64,000 nt of DNA from an uncultured Bacteroidota bacterium (GTDB lineage Bacteria; Bacteroidota; Bacteroidia; AKYH767-A; OLB10): the NCBI GenBank assembly GCA_900696575.1, contig CAADHD010000024.1, positions 1-64,000 of the forward strand, in the 5' to 3' direction. This document shows, piece after piece, positions 55,012 to 64,000 of the stretch (within the stretch, counting starts at the first letter, position 1; each line of letters opens with the position of its first letter). The notes beneath the pieces were generated by a model that was given only the letters and a program-made list of their open reading frames with translations, was not told the DNA's origin and searched no databases. Made by a program: the position numbers and the translations under genes.

Positions 55012-58000
55012 TCAGGCAAGCTTTTGAATTTCGTTAGCTGTTTTATTGAAAATATCATCCAGTTGTTCAATCAGATTTTTTAAACCTGCAGCATTCTTTT
55101 CAAGACATTGCTCTTCAATCTTTTTACAAAGTGCAGCTATTTTTGCTGCTCCCAAATTAAGGCTACTGCCTTTCAGCTTATGAGCGGCATTTCCTGCTGC
55201 TTCCAGGTTAGCTGATTCGATATTTTGCCGAATGGCCGTTAAGAGAGAAGGAGTGAGTTTCATGTACATTTCGGTAAGCTGTCTGAAAAATTTCCCACTG
55301 TCATCACCTCCAAGTTTTTTTAGCTGAGTTATTACTTTCATATCAAGTAACGGTTCTTCTGTTATTTGAGAAGAAGATATACCGGAATTCTGCAACAGTT
55401 TCTTTCCTTTCCATTTGGTGATGACTGTTTTCAAATCGCTCATACGTACCGGCTTGGTAATATAATCGTCCATACCGGCTGCCAGGCATTTCTCTTTATC
55501 ACCTTGCAAGGCATAAGCCGTCATGGCAATGATAACAGGCTGCTCTTTGTCATTTTGTTTACGGATTTCAGCAGTGGCCTGCAGTCCATCCATTTCAGGC
55601 ATCTGCACATCCATAAAAATCAAATCGGCTTTTCGGTATTTTATAAAATCTACAGCAGCTTTTCCATCGGCAACCATTTCGGGTTCATAGCCAAGCTTGC
55701 CGAGTATGGTTTTTACTAACAGTTGATTTACCTCATTGTCTTCGGCAACAAGAATACTCAGCGGAATATGCTCCCATTGTGTTTCATCCATGCCGCTGCT
55801 GCCTGAAAAATCTTTTTCGGGCTTTTCGGAAATGGTGAGACTTTCAGTTAAATCAAACTGAGCGGTGAAATAAAACACAGAGCCTTTGCCCGGCTCGCTC
55901 TGCACCCATATTTTTCCGTTCATCAATGAAACCAACCGTGCGCTGATAGCAAGTCCTAAGCCCGTTCCGCCATACTTACTGAATGTACTTGCATCGGCCT
56001 GAGAAAACTCCTGAAAAAGATTTCGCTGCTGCTCTGCTGTCATGCCAATGCCTGTATCGCTTACGGCAAACTGGAGAGTAGATTTCCCACCGGAAAAACT
56101 TTCCGGCTTTACCATGATAGCAATTCCACCCTCATGGGTAAACTTAATGGCATTGCCTGTAAGATTGATAAGTATCTGCCTAAGACGGTTCTTATCGCCA
56201 ATAATCTCTGCCGGAACAGAGGAATCAAGTTTATAGCTGAGTTTCAGGTTTTTCTCCTGCGCTTTTGCGTAAAGGATATTGAATGTTTCTTCTATACACT
56301 GCCGTATGCTGAATACTGACTTTTCAAGCTCTAATTTTTCAGATTCTATTTTGGAATAGTCGAGCACATCATTGATTATCTGCATAAGCGTTTCGCTGCT
56401 TAGCTGCAGTGACTGCACATAATTTTTCTGCTGTTTGTCAAGTTTGGTATCGTTAAGCAAATCAAGCATGCCGATAATGCCTCCTAACGGAGTACGAATT
56501 TCATGGCTCATAGTAGCAAGGAAGCGTGATTTGGCCAAATTGGCACGCTCTGCTTCTTCGCGTGCACGGTTAATCTCTTCTTCGTTCAGAATTTGCTTTG
56601 TTACATCACGAACAAACATGGAAATGCCGGTAATCATGCGGTTATTGCCGGCTACAGGCCGCAATGACCAATCGAAAAAAACTGTTCGGTTATCCGTTAA
56701 TGAATACTGTTCACGAAAAAACAGCGATTCACCTTTCATCACTTCGCTTAATCGCTGTTGCCATTGCTGTTGTGTATTCAGAGGAAAGGCCGAAAGAAAA
56801 TTTGTATTTGGCAAAGGAGGTTTGCCTGTTGCTGTCTGTATGCTTCGCACAAACGGCTCATTCAATATGCGTATGCTGAAATCGTAATTCAATGAGCAAA
56901 TGCCATCATCAGTACTTTCAAGAAGGAGAGTAAGGTCGGTAGAAGATTGACGCAGCGACTGCTCAAGATTTTTTTCACGGCTTATGTCTTCTACCATGAT
57001 AATAGCTCCCGGCTCCTCATTGTCTTTAAAAGCCGATGCGCTGAAAATGGTGTGCACTACAGTTCCGTTTTTTCGAAGCAACTTTAATTCTTCTTTAAAC
57101 GGCCCGCCATTTCCCTGTATCAGTCCATTCATTTTATTCCGGAAGGCATTGGCTTCGTTCGGATGAATCAGATCAGGAAGTTTTAACTGACTCAATTCAT
57201 CGGATGAATATCCCAGCATGGAAACCATGACATGATTGGTATGCAGGATCTTTGCAGACGAATTGATAAAAGTGATTCCTGTCTGGCTTTCATCCAGAAT
57301 TTTTTTGAACACCTTTTGCCTCTCTCCTACTTCGGCTAAACGATGGCGAGTAACATTGCTGGCAATCCATAAATAACAAGCCGATTGATTTACCGGGCTG
57401 ATGACTTTCCGTCCTGTCATCTGCAACCATAATTCATTACCTATTACATCCAGCGTTTTTACCTGAACACTGTGCGAAGAGTCCTGATTCAATAAAGGAT
57501 TGGCATGAATCAATTCTTCCAGAAAAGGATGGGTTGTTAAAGTAGAATCGCTTCGCAATCCGGTGAGTTCGGAAAAGGAGCGATTCACCATTACCGGATT
57601 GCCGGATTGGTCAAGAATAAGAATGCCATCGGTAATTCGATCAAAGAAATGTCGAAGTTCCAATGCATTGGTTTCGCTTTGCGAAAGCTGATTCCGGAAA
57701 TGAGTAACCTCTACCAACTCAACGGATACTAAATTGTTTCCCGGCTGCAGTCGGCTCCATAAAATCTGAATGAAGCAATCCGTGCCGTTTTGCTCAACAC
57801 TGATTTCATCGTGCAACACTTCAGTAGAAAACTCATGTTTCATCCGTTGCCATACACGGTTATCAAAAAGTTGATCAGCATAAATTTTATCTTCCGTTTT
57901 ATCTGAAAAGAAATTTTTAGCTGCTTTACTCATATATGTTATCCGGCCATCCTTCATATCAACAACAAGATGCATTCCCGGCAAATTCATTTCTGACGAA

Positions 58001-58506
58001 CCTGCTGTTTCATTAAATCTGCCTGCTGCCAGCAACAGGGCAGCCATCAGAAAATAAACAATAAAATAAGCTGCTTTGAACGATAAAGAAGCATGGTTAA
58101 GAACTATTAAAAGCAGAACTGAGAGTAAAAAGGTAAACAACAAACCGTAAATCAGTTTTTGCCGGTCTATGCCCGAGAAGAAATGTAAGGCAATGATTGC
58201 CCATGCTAATGAAATATATTCAGGGTTGTAAAAGATAATTCCGCAGAGAAACAACGCCATGAATTTTGAGAATGTATTGAACAGAAAATTCAGTTTTTCA
58301 TAGCCGCTTATCATCGAATAAATAAAAATAGCTGCCGGAAAAACAATCAGCACGGCTCTCGGAATGATAAATTCCTTTACCGAATGGTCAGTAATCTGCC
58401 AAGCGAATAACAAAGCAGCATACCCCGCAAGCATAACTTTTAAAACAGCCGGTTGCCCTAGGCGATTTGTCAGGCTCAAATAGTTTATGAAAAAACCGGA
58501 GGTCAT
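55012..58506 (-). CDS. Hybrid sensor histidine kinase/response regulator (multi-TM, PAS repeats, HisKA-HATPase, REC, Hpt)
   Basis: [78 protein letters not shown]. Confidence 0.93.
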   Translation of the reverse strand: MTSGFFINYLSLTNRLGQPAVLKVMLAGYAALLFAWQITDHSVKEFIIPRAVLIVFPAAIFIYSMISGYEKLNFLFNTFSKFMALFLCGIIFYNPEYISLAWAIIALHFFSGIDRQKLIYGLLFTFLLSVLLLIVLNHASLSFKAAYFIVYFLMAALLLAAGRFNETAGSSEMNLPGMHLVVDMKDGRITYMSKAAKNFFSDKTEDKIYADQLFDNRVWQRMKHEFSTEVLHDEISVEQNGTDCFIQILWSRLQPGNNLVSVELVEVTHFRNQLSQSETNALELRHFFDRITDGILILDQSGNPVMVNRSFSELTGLRSDSTLTTHPFLEELIHANPLLNQDSSHSVQVKTLDVIGNELWLQMTGRKVISPVNQSACYLWIASNVTRHRLAEVGERQKVFKKILDESQTGITFINSSAKILHTNHVMVSMLGYSSDELSQLKLPDLIHPNEANAFRNKMNGLIQGNGGPFKEELKLLRKNGTVVHTIFSASAFKDNEEPGAIIMVEDISREKNLEQSLRQSSTDLTLLLESTDDGICSLNYDFSIRILNEPFVRSIQTATGKPPLPNTNFLSAFPLNTQQQWQQRLSEVMKGESLFFREQYSLTDNRTVFFDWSLRPVAGNNRMITGISMFVRDVTKQILNEEEINRAREEAERANLAKSRFLATMSHEIRTPLGGIIGMLDLLNDTKLDKQQKNYVQSLQLSSETLMQIINDVLDYSKIESEKLELEKSVFSIRQCIEETFNILYAKAQEKNLKLSYKLDSSVPAEIIGDKNRLRQILINLTGNAIKFTHEGGIAIMVKPESFSGGKSTLQFAVSDTGIGMTAEQQRNLFQEFSQADASTFSKYGGTGLGLAISARLVSLMNGKIWVQSEPGKGSVFYFTAQFDLTESLTISEKPEKDFSGSSGMDETQWEHIPLSILVAEDNEVNQLLVKTILGKLGYEPEMVADGKAAVDFIKYRKADLIFMDVQMPEMDGLQATAEIRKQNDKEQPVIIAMTAYALQGDKEKCLAAGMDDYITKPVRMSDLKTVITKWKGKKLLQNSGISSSQITEEPLLDMKVITQLKKLGGDDSGKFFRQLTEMYMKLTPSLLTAIRQNIESANLEAAGNAAHKLKGSSLNLGAAKIAALCKKIEEQCLEKNAAGLKNLIEQLDDIFNKTANEIQKLA

Positions 58507-58599
58507 CAGAATACAGTTTGGAAGCCTTTGCGAAGGCTTAAGAACTTATACTCTGAAAATAGCAAAAGGTTAAGCAAGAAATGGCATTGTTTTAAAAGG

Positions 58600-59022
58600 C
58601 TAATGAGGAGTATTTTTTTCATTTCCTTCAGTAGTTTTTTCTCCGGTTTCTTCCGGAAGATCTTTCAGTATCAGGTACCAGGAAACTAATTTTTTAATGT
58701 CGGAGGGATAGACTCTTTCGCGGTCAAAATCAGGAACCACCTGACCTAAAAATTCAATAAGTGCTTTATTATCAGACTTTGGGCTGACAGGTAATTCGTT
58801 TCCGAATTTTTCTTTAACCAGCTTTAAAATTTCAGACAGCGGTTTGTCTTCACTGGTGGTGAACATGCTGATTTCGCTCAGGCGGCTGATGCGTTCCGAA
58901 GCATTAGCCACAGTGCGTTTCCCATTTGTTAACGATTCAATAACCACCCCGTTTTTTGCCTGAGAAAGCAACCGGTACAAACCGGGTTTACCGGAAATCG
59001 AAAGTATTTTTTCAATATTCAT
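58600..59022 (-). CDS. DUF5606 family protein
   Basis: MNIEKILSISGKPGLYRLLSQAKNGVVIESLTNGKRTVANASERISRLSEISMFT...PLSEILKLVKEKFG. Confidence 0.8.
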   Translation of the reverse strand: MNIEKILSISGKPGLYRLLSQAKNGVVIESLTNGKRTVANASERISRLSEISMFTTSEDKPLSEILKLVKEKFGNELPVSPKSDNKALIEFLGQVVPDFDRERVYPSDIKKLVSWYLILKDLPEETGEKTTEGNEKNTPH

Positions 59023-59143
59023 AACCTGTTAAAATTCATACAGGGTGCTAAGGTGAATAAAAATCAGCACAGATTAACGTGTACTGAATCTTGTTTTTAA
59101 CTGCCTTGAATTAACTATTATTGTAACCTGTAAATCCATCACT

Positions 59144-60388
59144 ATGCCGTCAGTTTGCTTTTATTTTCAGGTGCATCAGCCCTACCGGCTTCGCAGGTAT
59201 TCTTTTTTAGAATTAGGCAAAAATCATTTTTACGAAGACGATGAAAAGAACAGGGCCATTCTTAATAAAGTTTCAGATAAATGCTACCTGCCTGCCAATA
59301 CTTTGATGCTTGAGCTGATTAAAAAATACAAAGGCAAGTTCCGTATCAGTTATTCCATCAGTGGTGTAGCCCTGGAACAGTTTCAATCCTTCAGGCCTGA
59401 TGTACTTAAATCCTTTCAGGAATTAGCCAAAACCGGTTGTGTTGAATTTCTTTCGGAAACATATTTTCACTCATTGTCTTTTATTTTTTCACAGAAAGAA
59501 TTCAAACGGCAGGTTGAATTGCACCGTACTGCCATTGAAAAACATTTCGGAGTAACACCTGATGTTTTCAGAAACACAGAATTGATTTACAGCAATGCAG
59601 TAGCTGCTGTTGTGGAGAAGATGGGATACAAAGCCATTCTTTGCGAAGGGGTTGACAGAATACTCGGAAACCGTACTCCCAATTTTGTTTATAAACCACA
59701 GGGGTCAAAAAAGATAAAATTGCTTTTGAAAAATTATCGCCTCAGTGATGATATTGCCTTCCGTTTTTCAGACCGCAATTGGAGCGAATGGCCGCTTCAT
59801 GCCGATACGTTTGCTTCATGGGTTCATAAAGTTGCCGGAAATGGCGATACTGTCAATCTGTTTATGGATTATGAAACATTCGGAGAGCATCAATGGGAAT
59901 CAACCGGCATTTTTGATTTTATGAAATACCTGCCCGGTGAAATTCTTAAACATCAGGATTTCGGATTTAAAACTCCTTCTGAAACCATCAAGGCTTACAA
60001 AGCGCGCGATGTGTATGACGTACCCGAATACACCTCCTGGGCCGATGCCGAACGCGACCTCTCTGCATGGCTTAGCAACAGCATGGAAAAAGAAGCTGCA
60101 AAAAGATTGTATGCTATGGAAAAAGCCGTCTTAGCAACAGGCAATGAAGAATTTATTCATACATGGGGTAAACTCCAGACCAGCGATCATTTCTACTATA
60201 TGTGTACCAAATTCTGGAGTGATGGCGATGTGCACAAATACTTCAGCCCGTATGATTCCCCTTACGATGCCTATATTTTTTACATGAATGCTCTCAATGA
60301 CTTTGAGGCCACTCTGAAAAAAATGAAACCTGCCGCACCGGTTAAAATTGTCAGAAAAACTGCTGCTGCGAAAGCGAAAACTGTTTGA
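59144..60388 (+). CDS. Glycoside hydrolase family 57 (alpha-amylase-like)
   Basis: VCFYFQVHQPYRLRRYSF, FSETYFHSLSFIFS-like segment, VFRNTELIYSNAVAAVVEKMGYKAIL, FMDYETFGEHQW. Confidence 0.9.
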   Translation: MPSVCFYFQVHQPYRLRRYSFLELGKNHFYEDDEKNRAILNKVSDKCYLPANTLMLELIKKYKGKFRISYSISGVALEQFQSFRPDVLKSFQELAKTGCVEFLSETYFHSLSFIFSQKEFKRQVELHRTAIEKHFGVTPDVFRNTELIYSNAVAAVVEKMGYKAILCEGVDRILGNRTPNFVYKPQGSKKIKLLLKNYRLSDDIAFRFSDRNWSEWPLHADTFASWVHKVAGNGDTVNLFMDYETFGEHQWESTGIFDFMKYLPGEILKHQDFGFKTPSETIKAYKARDVYDVPEYTSWADAERDLSAWLSNSMEKEAAKRLYAMEKAVLATGNEEFIHTWGKLQTSDHFYYMCTKFWSDGDVHKYFSPYDSPYDAYIFYMNALNDFEATLKKMKPAAPVKIVRKTAAAKAKTV

Positions 60389-60394
60389 AAACAT

Positions 60395-62809
60395 TCAACG
60401 CAGAAGCGTTACTGTTCCTTTCCTGCTGAATTTTTTTTCAGAGCCGTATCCCTTGTAAGTTAAGATATAAACGTAAACGCCTTGCCGGGCTGGTTTGTCG
60501 TTTACGTTTCCATTCCATACAAAGTTTTTTGAATCGGATTCAAAAACAGGCTGACCCCAACGGCTGAATACTTTCACTTCGGCCGATTCGACAAAAGCTG
60601 ATTCCAATTTCCAGACATCATTTTTCCCATCCTGATTTGGTGAAAAAGAATTTGGAATGTAACCGAGCGGTTGCTGGCTTAAAGTAATCTCGTTCGAAAC
60701 GCTCTGCATAGGTAACGGCATAGTATCTTCAATAGCGATGATGCGATAATCAAAATAGCCGTAATCCAAATCAAGCTCATGATCGCCATAGGTTGTATCG
60801 TTGAATTCGGTTGAAGCAACCAAGGCAAAAGGCTCATTGCTTCCGTAAGGTCTGCGGTAAACCTGATACCGGTTAACGCCTTGACTCCATTGCTGATAAG
60901 AATTCCATTCAAGTTTATTAAAAAACATATCACTCTTTCCTTCCAAAAAAACAGTACAGGCCAGGTTGCTTGCCGGGCTTCGGTTATTACAGAGGTCTTC
61001 GTTAATCAGATAGTAACAATAAGAAGTTTTATTGACTTCTACATTGGCATCCAGATAAGTTTCACCGACCGGATGTACCAAGGTGGCAACCGGTTCATAA
61101 GCAGCAAAAGGTTTGTTTTCTGCCCGGTAAATAAAGAATGTAGATGCAGATGCAGCCGGAAATTGCTCCCAGGTAATTTCAATGGCATTGTTATTAACCA
61201 CTGTTGCATTCCTCATCACATTGACCGCGTTGTTAAACTGGGTGGCCGTGCATACGGTGTCTGATGGCAGGCCTGCACCACCACAATCACTGATTAATTT
61301 TACATAGTAGCAATAATTATTGTTCAAATAATCTGTTGCATACAGGTCATCAAAGTGATGTTTGGAATAATCGGGTTGATTTCCTATCAAAGAAAAAAGA
61401 CTGCCGTTCATACTTCGGTAAACTTCCATTTTTTGAAAATGCTTTTGCGGAACGGTTGGCGCCTGCCATATAACCTCCACTTTATCATCGTCCCGAAGTC
61501 CGAGACAAAGTATGTCAGGTTTGTAATCGTTGGCTGATTTAACTTTTATAAAAACAGAATCAAAAGCAGTGAAAGGTAAAGGACAGCCATTATCGCGCAG
61601 CCTGACTACAACCTTATAGGGATCATTTCGTCCATGGCCGCAGTCAGTAACCCAGTAATAAAGGGCAGCGGTATAAAACATTCCACTGTCAGCATTGGCG
61701 GTTGCCAAAGGCGGGGGAATAGCGCCCGGTTGCATGGTTTCGCTGTTTACATCAAGCCACAGTGAATCTTCCGTATCCGATCCGGAAATCAATAATGAAA
61801 TGGTATCCGTTTCGTAAATCTCGAAGTAGTTTGTTCCTGTTTGTTGCACGCTTGAAGATAAACTTAACTGCGGAATACTGCCAAAACAAATAATTACAGA
61901 GAACTCAATTTCGCGCCTGATCATTCCAATCTGCACTCCGTTTCTGAATTCGCGAACATTCACAGCCATAGCATACATTCCTAAATTCTGAACGGTAACA
62001 CTGATTTGTCCGGTTAAAGGATCAACAGTTAACGGCTGAATGCTTTGACAAACATTGGCAAGCGAGTAACCGGAAGCCCATGTTACGGGAGGATAAGGAG
62101 CCGGTAACGGAGTTGGTAAAATTGCCTGAACCGGGGATGTATTCGGAAGTCCGGTATTACCGGCAAGAGGTGTTGAGAGTTCGTAAACCAAAATATCACC
62201 ATCCGGATCCACTGCAGAAAAGCTGTAATTCAATGGTTGATTTTCACAAACAAAAGGCAATGGGTCGTTGCTGAATTGCGGGCTTGAGTTATGAAAAGCG
62301 GGATCGGGCATTTCGGCATAAAAGGCCATACCGGTTTGCAGCGGACTTTGCATGTTAATGATTGTGGAATTGCGGCAACAGCGTTCCCAAATCAGGTAAT
62401 ATCCGTTGGGGTTGTTTGGAATAATGATAGTATCCCTATAGATGGCATACTCTACACACACTTCAGGTGGAATTACACAAGAAGCAGATGGCCCGCTGAG
62501 GCTTACAGAATCCATTTCAACCAAATCCATCAGCAAGGTATCTTGTCTGGCATGCGTAACCTTATCAAAAATTCCAATAAGAATGCTTTGGTCAAAACCG
62601 GCATTGCCCGGCAGGCAGTCGCGGTAAATTTTTACAGTAAGTTCAAACTGATTCCCCGTTAACCAACGGTAGGTAAAATCTCCGCCAACAACGTGGGTAG
62701 CAGAAGATAATGCCGGGAAGAAAAACCACAAAAAAATCATGGAAACTTTACACCATTTCAGAAATGCAACATGGCTTTTCGATTTCATGCCTGCGAATTG
62801 ATTACTCAA
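60395..62809 (-). CDS. Secreted protein with gliding-motility-associated C-terminal (T9SS type B / CHU_C) domain
   Basis: N-terminal hydrophobic segment then THVVGGDFTYRWLTGNQFELTVKIYRDC; C-terminal YIPNSFSPNQDGKNDVWKLESAFVESAEVKVFSRWGQPVFES...GVYVYILTYKGYG. Confidence 0.9.
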   Translation of the reverse strand: MSNQFAGMKSKSHVAFLKWCKVSMIFLWFFFPALSSATHVVGGDFTYRWLTGNQFELTVKIYRDCLPGNAGFDQSILIGIFDKVTHARQDTLLMDLVEMDSVSLSGPSASCVIPPEVCVEYAIYRDTIIIPNNPNGYYLIWERCCRNSTIINMQSPLQTGMAFYAEMPDPAFHNSSPQFSNDPLPFVCENQPLNYSFSAVDPDGDILVYELSTPLAGNTGLPNTSPVQAILPTPLPAPYPPVTWASGYSLANVCQSIQPLTVDPLTGQISVTVQNLGMYAMAVNVREFRNGVQIGMIRREIEFSVIICFGSIPQLSLSSSVQQTGTNYFEIYETDTISLLISGSDTEDSLWLDVNSETMQPGAIPPPLATANADSGMFYTAALYYWVTDCGHGRNDPYKVVVRLRDNGCPLPFTAFDSVFIKVKSANDYKPDILCLGLRDDDKVEVIWQAPTVPQKHFQKMEVYRSMNGSLFSLIGNQPDYSKHHFDDLYATDYLNNNYCYYVKLISDCGGAGLPSDTVCTATQFNNAVNVMRNATVVNNNAIEITWEQFPAASASTFFIYRAENKPFAAYEPVATLVHPVGETYLDANVEVNKTSYCYYLINEDLCNNRSPASNLACTVFLEGKSDMFFNKLEWNSYQQWSQGVNRYQVYRRPYGSNEPFALVASTEFNDTTYGDHELDLDYGYFDYRIIAIEDTMPLPMQSVSNEITLSQQPLGYIPNSFSPNQDGKNDVWKLESAFVESAEVKVFSRWGQPVFESDSKNFVWNGNVNDKPARQGVYVYILTYKGYGSEKKFSRKGTVTLLR

Positions 62810-62829
62810 AAATACTTTATTTGTCGCCT

Positions 62830-64000
62830 ATGAAGCAAGCCCTTTTTCTAAATGACATAAAGATTACCGATATAAGCAATGAAGGAACCGGAATTGGCAG
62901 GTATGAAAACAGGGTTGTTTTTGTGGATAAGGCTGTGCCGGGCGATGTGGCTGATGTAAAAATTTATAAATCAAAAAAAAAATTTTACGAAGCTTCAATT
63001 GTAAAAATAAAGGAAGCCTCAAGCCTGAGAAATGATCCTTTCTGTCAACATTTCGGAACATGCGGAGGATGCCGCTGGCAGCACCTGAAATACGAAGCAC
63101 AGTTACAGTTTAAAGAAAAGCAGGTAAAGGATGCTCTTGAAAGAATAGGCAATCAAACAGGTTTTGAAATGGAAACCATTCTGGCTTCACCTGTTCAAAC
63201 CGCATACAGAAACCGGCTTGATTTCGGATTCAGCAACAAAAAGTATTTAAGTATTGAAGAAATTCGATCTGGAAGAACATTTGAAGATGGCGCGGTGGGG
63301 TTTCATTTGCCGCGGCTGTTCGATAAAGTGGTTGATATTCAAACCTGTTACCTGATGGACGATCTGAATAATCAAATCAGGCTGGCCGTAAAATCATTTG
63401 CCATTGAAAACAAACTTTCGTTTTACGATCACCGTCAGCACGAAGGATTATTGCGTGGCATGGTGGTAAGAAACACCAATCTTGGCGAATGGATGGTAAT
63501 CATGATGTTCGGAAAAGAAGATAACAAAGGAATCGAAATGGTTATGCATTTTATCCGGACACATTTTCCTCAGCTACACTCGCTGATGTATGTAATCAAC
63601 ACCAAACGAAACGATACTATTTACGATTTGCCGGTTCAGCTTTATCAAGGCGAAAGATTCATTACGGCATCCATTGATGATTTGAAATTCAGGATTTCAC
63701 CAAAATCTTTTTTTCAAACCAACAGCGGGCAGGTAGCCCGTTTGTACAAGGTTGCTTTTGATTTTGCGGAAATCAAACCTCATGAACATGTGTATGATCT
63801 TTACTGCGGTACAGGAACCATTTCCTGCATGGCTGCCCGCCATGCCAAGCAGGTAACAGGAATTGAATATGTGGAAGATGCGGTAAAGGATGCCCGGTTG
63901 AATGCTGAATTGAACGGACTGAACAATCTCTCTTTTCATGCCGGTGATTTAAAAGATTTACTGACCCTGGATTTCTTCCTTACTCATGGCAAACCGCAAG
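62830..64000 (+). CDS. rlmD: 23S rRNA (uracil(1939)-C5)-methyltransferase RlmD, truncated by right window edge
   Basis: ATG at 62830: MKQALFLNDIKITDISNEGTGIGRYENRVVFVDKAVPGDVADV (TRAM-like), CQHFGTCGGCRWQHLKYEAQLQFK (Fe-S cluster Cys), VYDLYCGTGTISCMAARHAKQVTGIEYVEDAV. Not in the ORF track because no stop lies inside the window. Confidence 0.9.
   Translation, partial: MKQALFLNDIKITDISNEGTGIGRYENRVVFVDKAVPGDVADVKIYKSKKKFYEASIVKIKEASSLRNDPFCQHFGTCGGCRWQHLKYEAQLQFKEKQVKDALERIGNQTGFEMETILASPVQTAYRNRLDFGFSNKKYLSIEEIRSGRTFEDGAVGFHLPRLFDKVVDIQTCYLMDDLNNQIRLAVKSFAIENKLSFYDHRQHEGLLRGMVVRNTNLGEWMVIMMFGKEDNKGIEMVMHFIRTHFPQLHSLMYVINTKRNDTIYDLPVQLYQGERFITASIDDLKFRISPKSFFQTNSGQVARLYKVAFDFAEIKPHEHVYDLYCGTGTISCMAARHAKQVTGIEYVEDAVKDARLNAELNGLNNLSFHAGDLKDLLTLDFFLTHGKPQ

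Noticed and set aside
59124-59159. GTAACC...CCGTC as a third copy of the ECF-type promoter motif
   Set aside because: Spacer is longer than 15 nt and CCGTC lies within the GH57 coding start, so it does not match the architecture of the two real candidates.

Overview
The window is a Bacteroidota-type chromosomal segment. This rests on T9SS C-terminal sorting domains on many secreted proteins, a CHU_C-type terminus, SprB repeats, TAnnTTTG-like promoters and DUF5606. I see no rRNA, tRNA, IS element, CRISPR array or phage module. It is dominated by large secreted or adhesin-like proteins. The largest is a minus-strand gene of about 3,737 codons (671..11881) that combines repeated N-terminal modules, LRRs, a subtilase/S53-like peptidase domain, IPT/MBG domains, an unusual LVN[G/A]RA hexapeptide array, SprB repeats, PKD-like repeats and a T9SS tail. 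Housekeeping genes include ispG, cdaA, msrA, mutL, tsaD, tamB, hsp20, mltG, asnB and rlmD (truncated). The most noteworthy signals are: (1) the LVN[G/A]RA hexapeptide array, with near-identical peptides but strongly diversified codons; (2) two copies of GTAACA-N15-CCGTCCTA, one upstream of an ECF sigma/putative anti-sigma pair and one upstream of the adjacent GIN-domain/beta-barrel gene, suggesting an autoregulated ECF regulon; (3) a NodB-deacetylase/formyltransferase overlapping pair that recalls the ArnA/ArnD formylation-deformylation logic; (4) a KDSR-like reductase next to a serine palmitoyltransferase; (5) a strong Shine-Dalgarno in front of hsp20; (6) a REP-like structured intergenic element. 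All calls come from reading the sequence and supplied ORFs. No database search was run.
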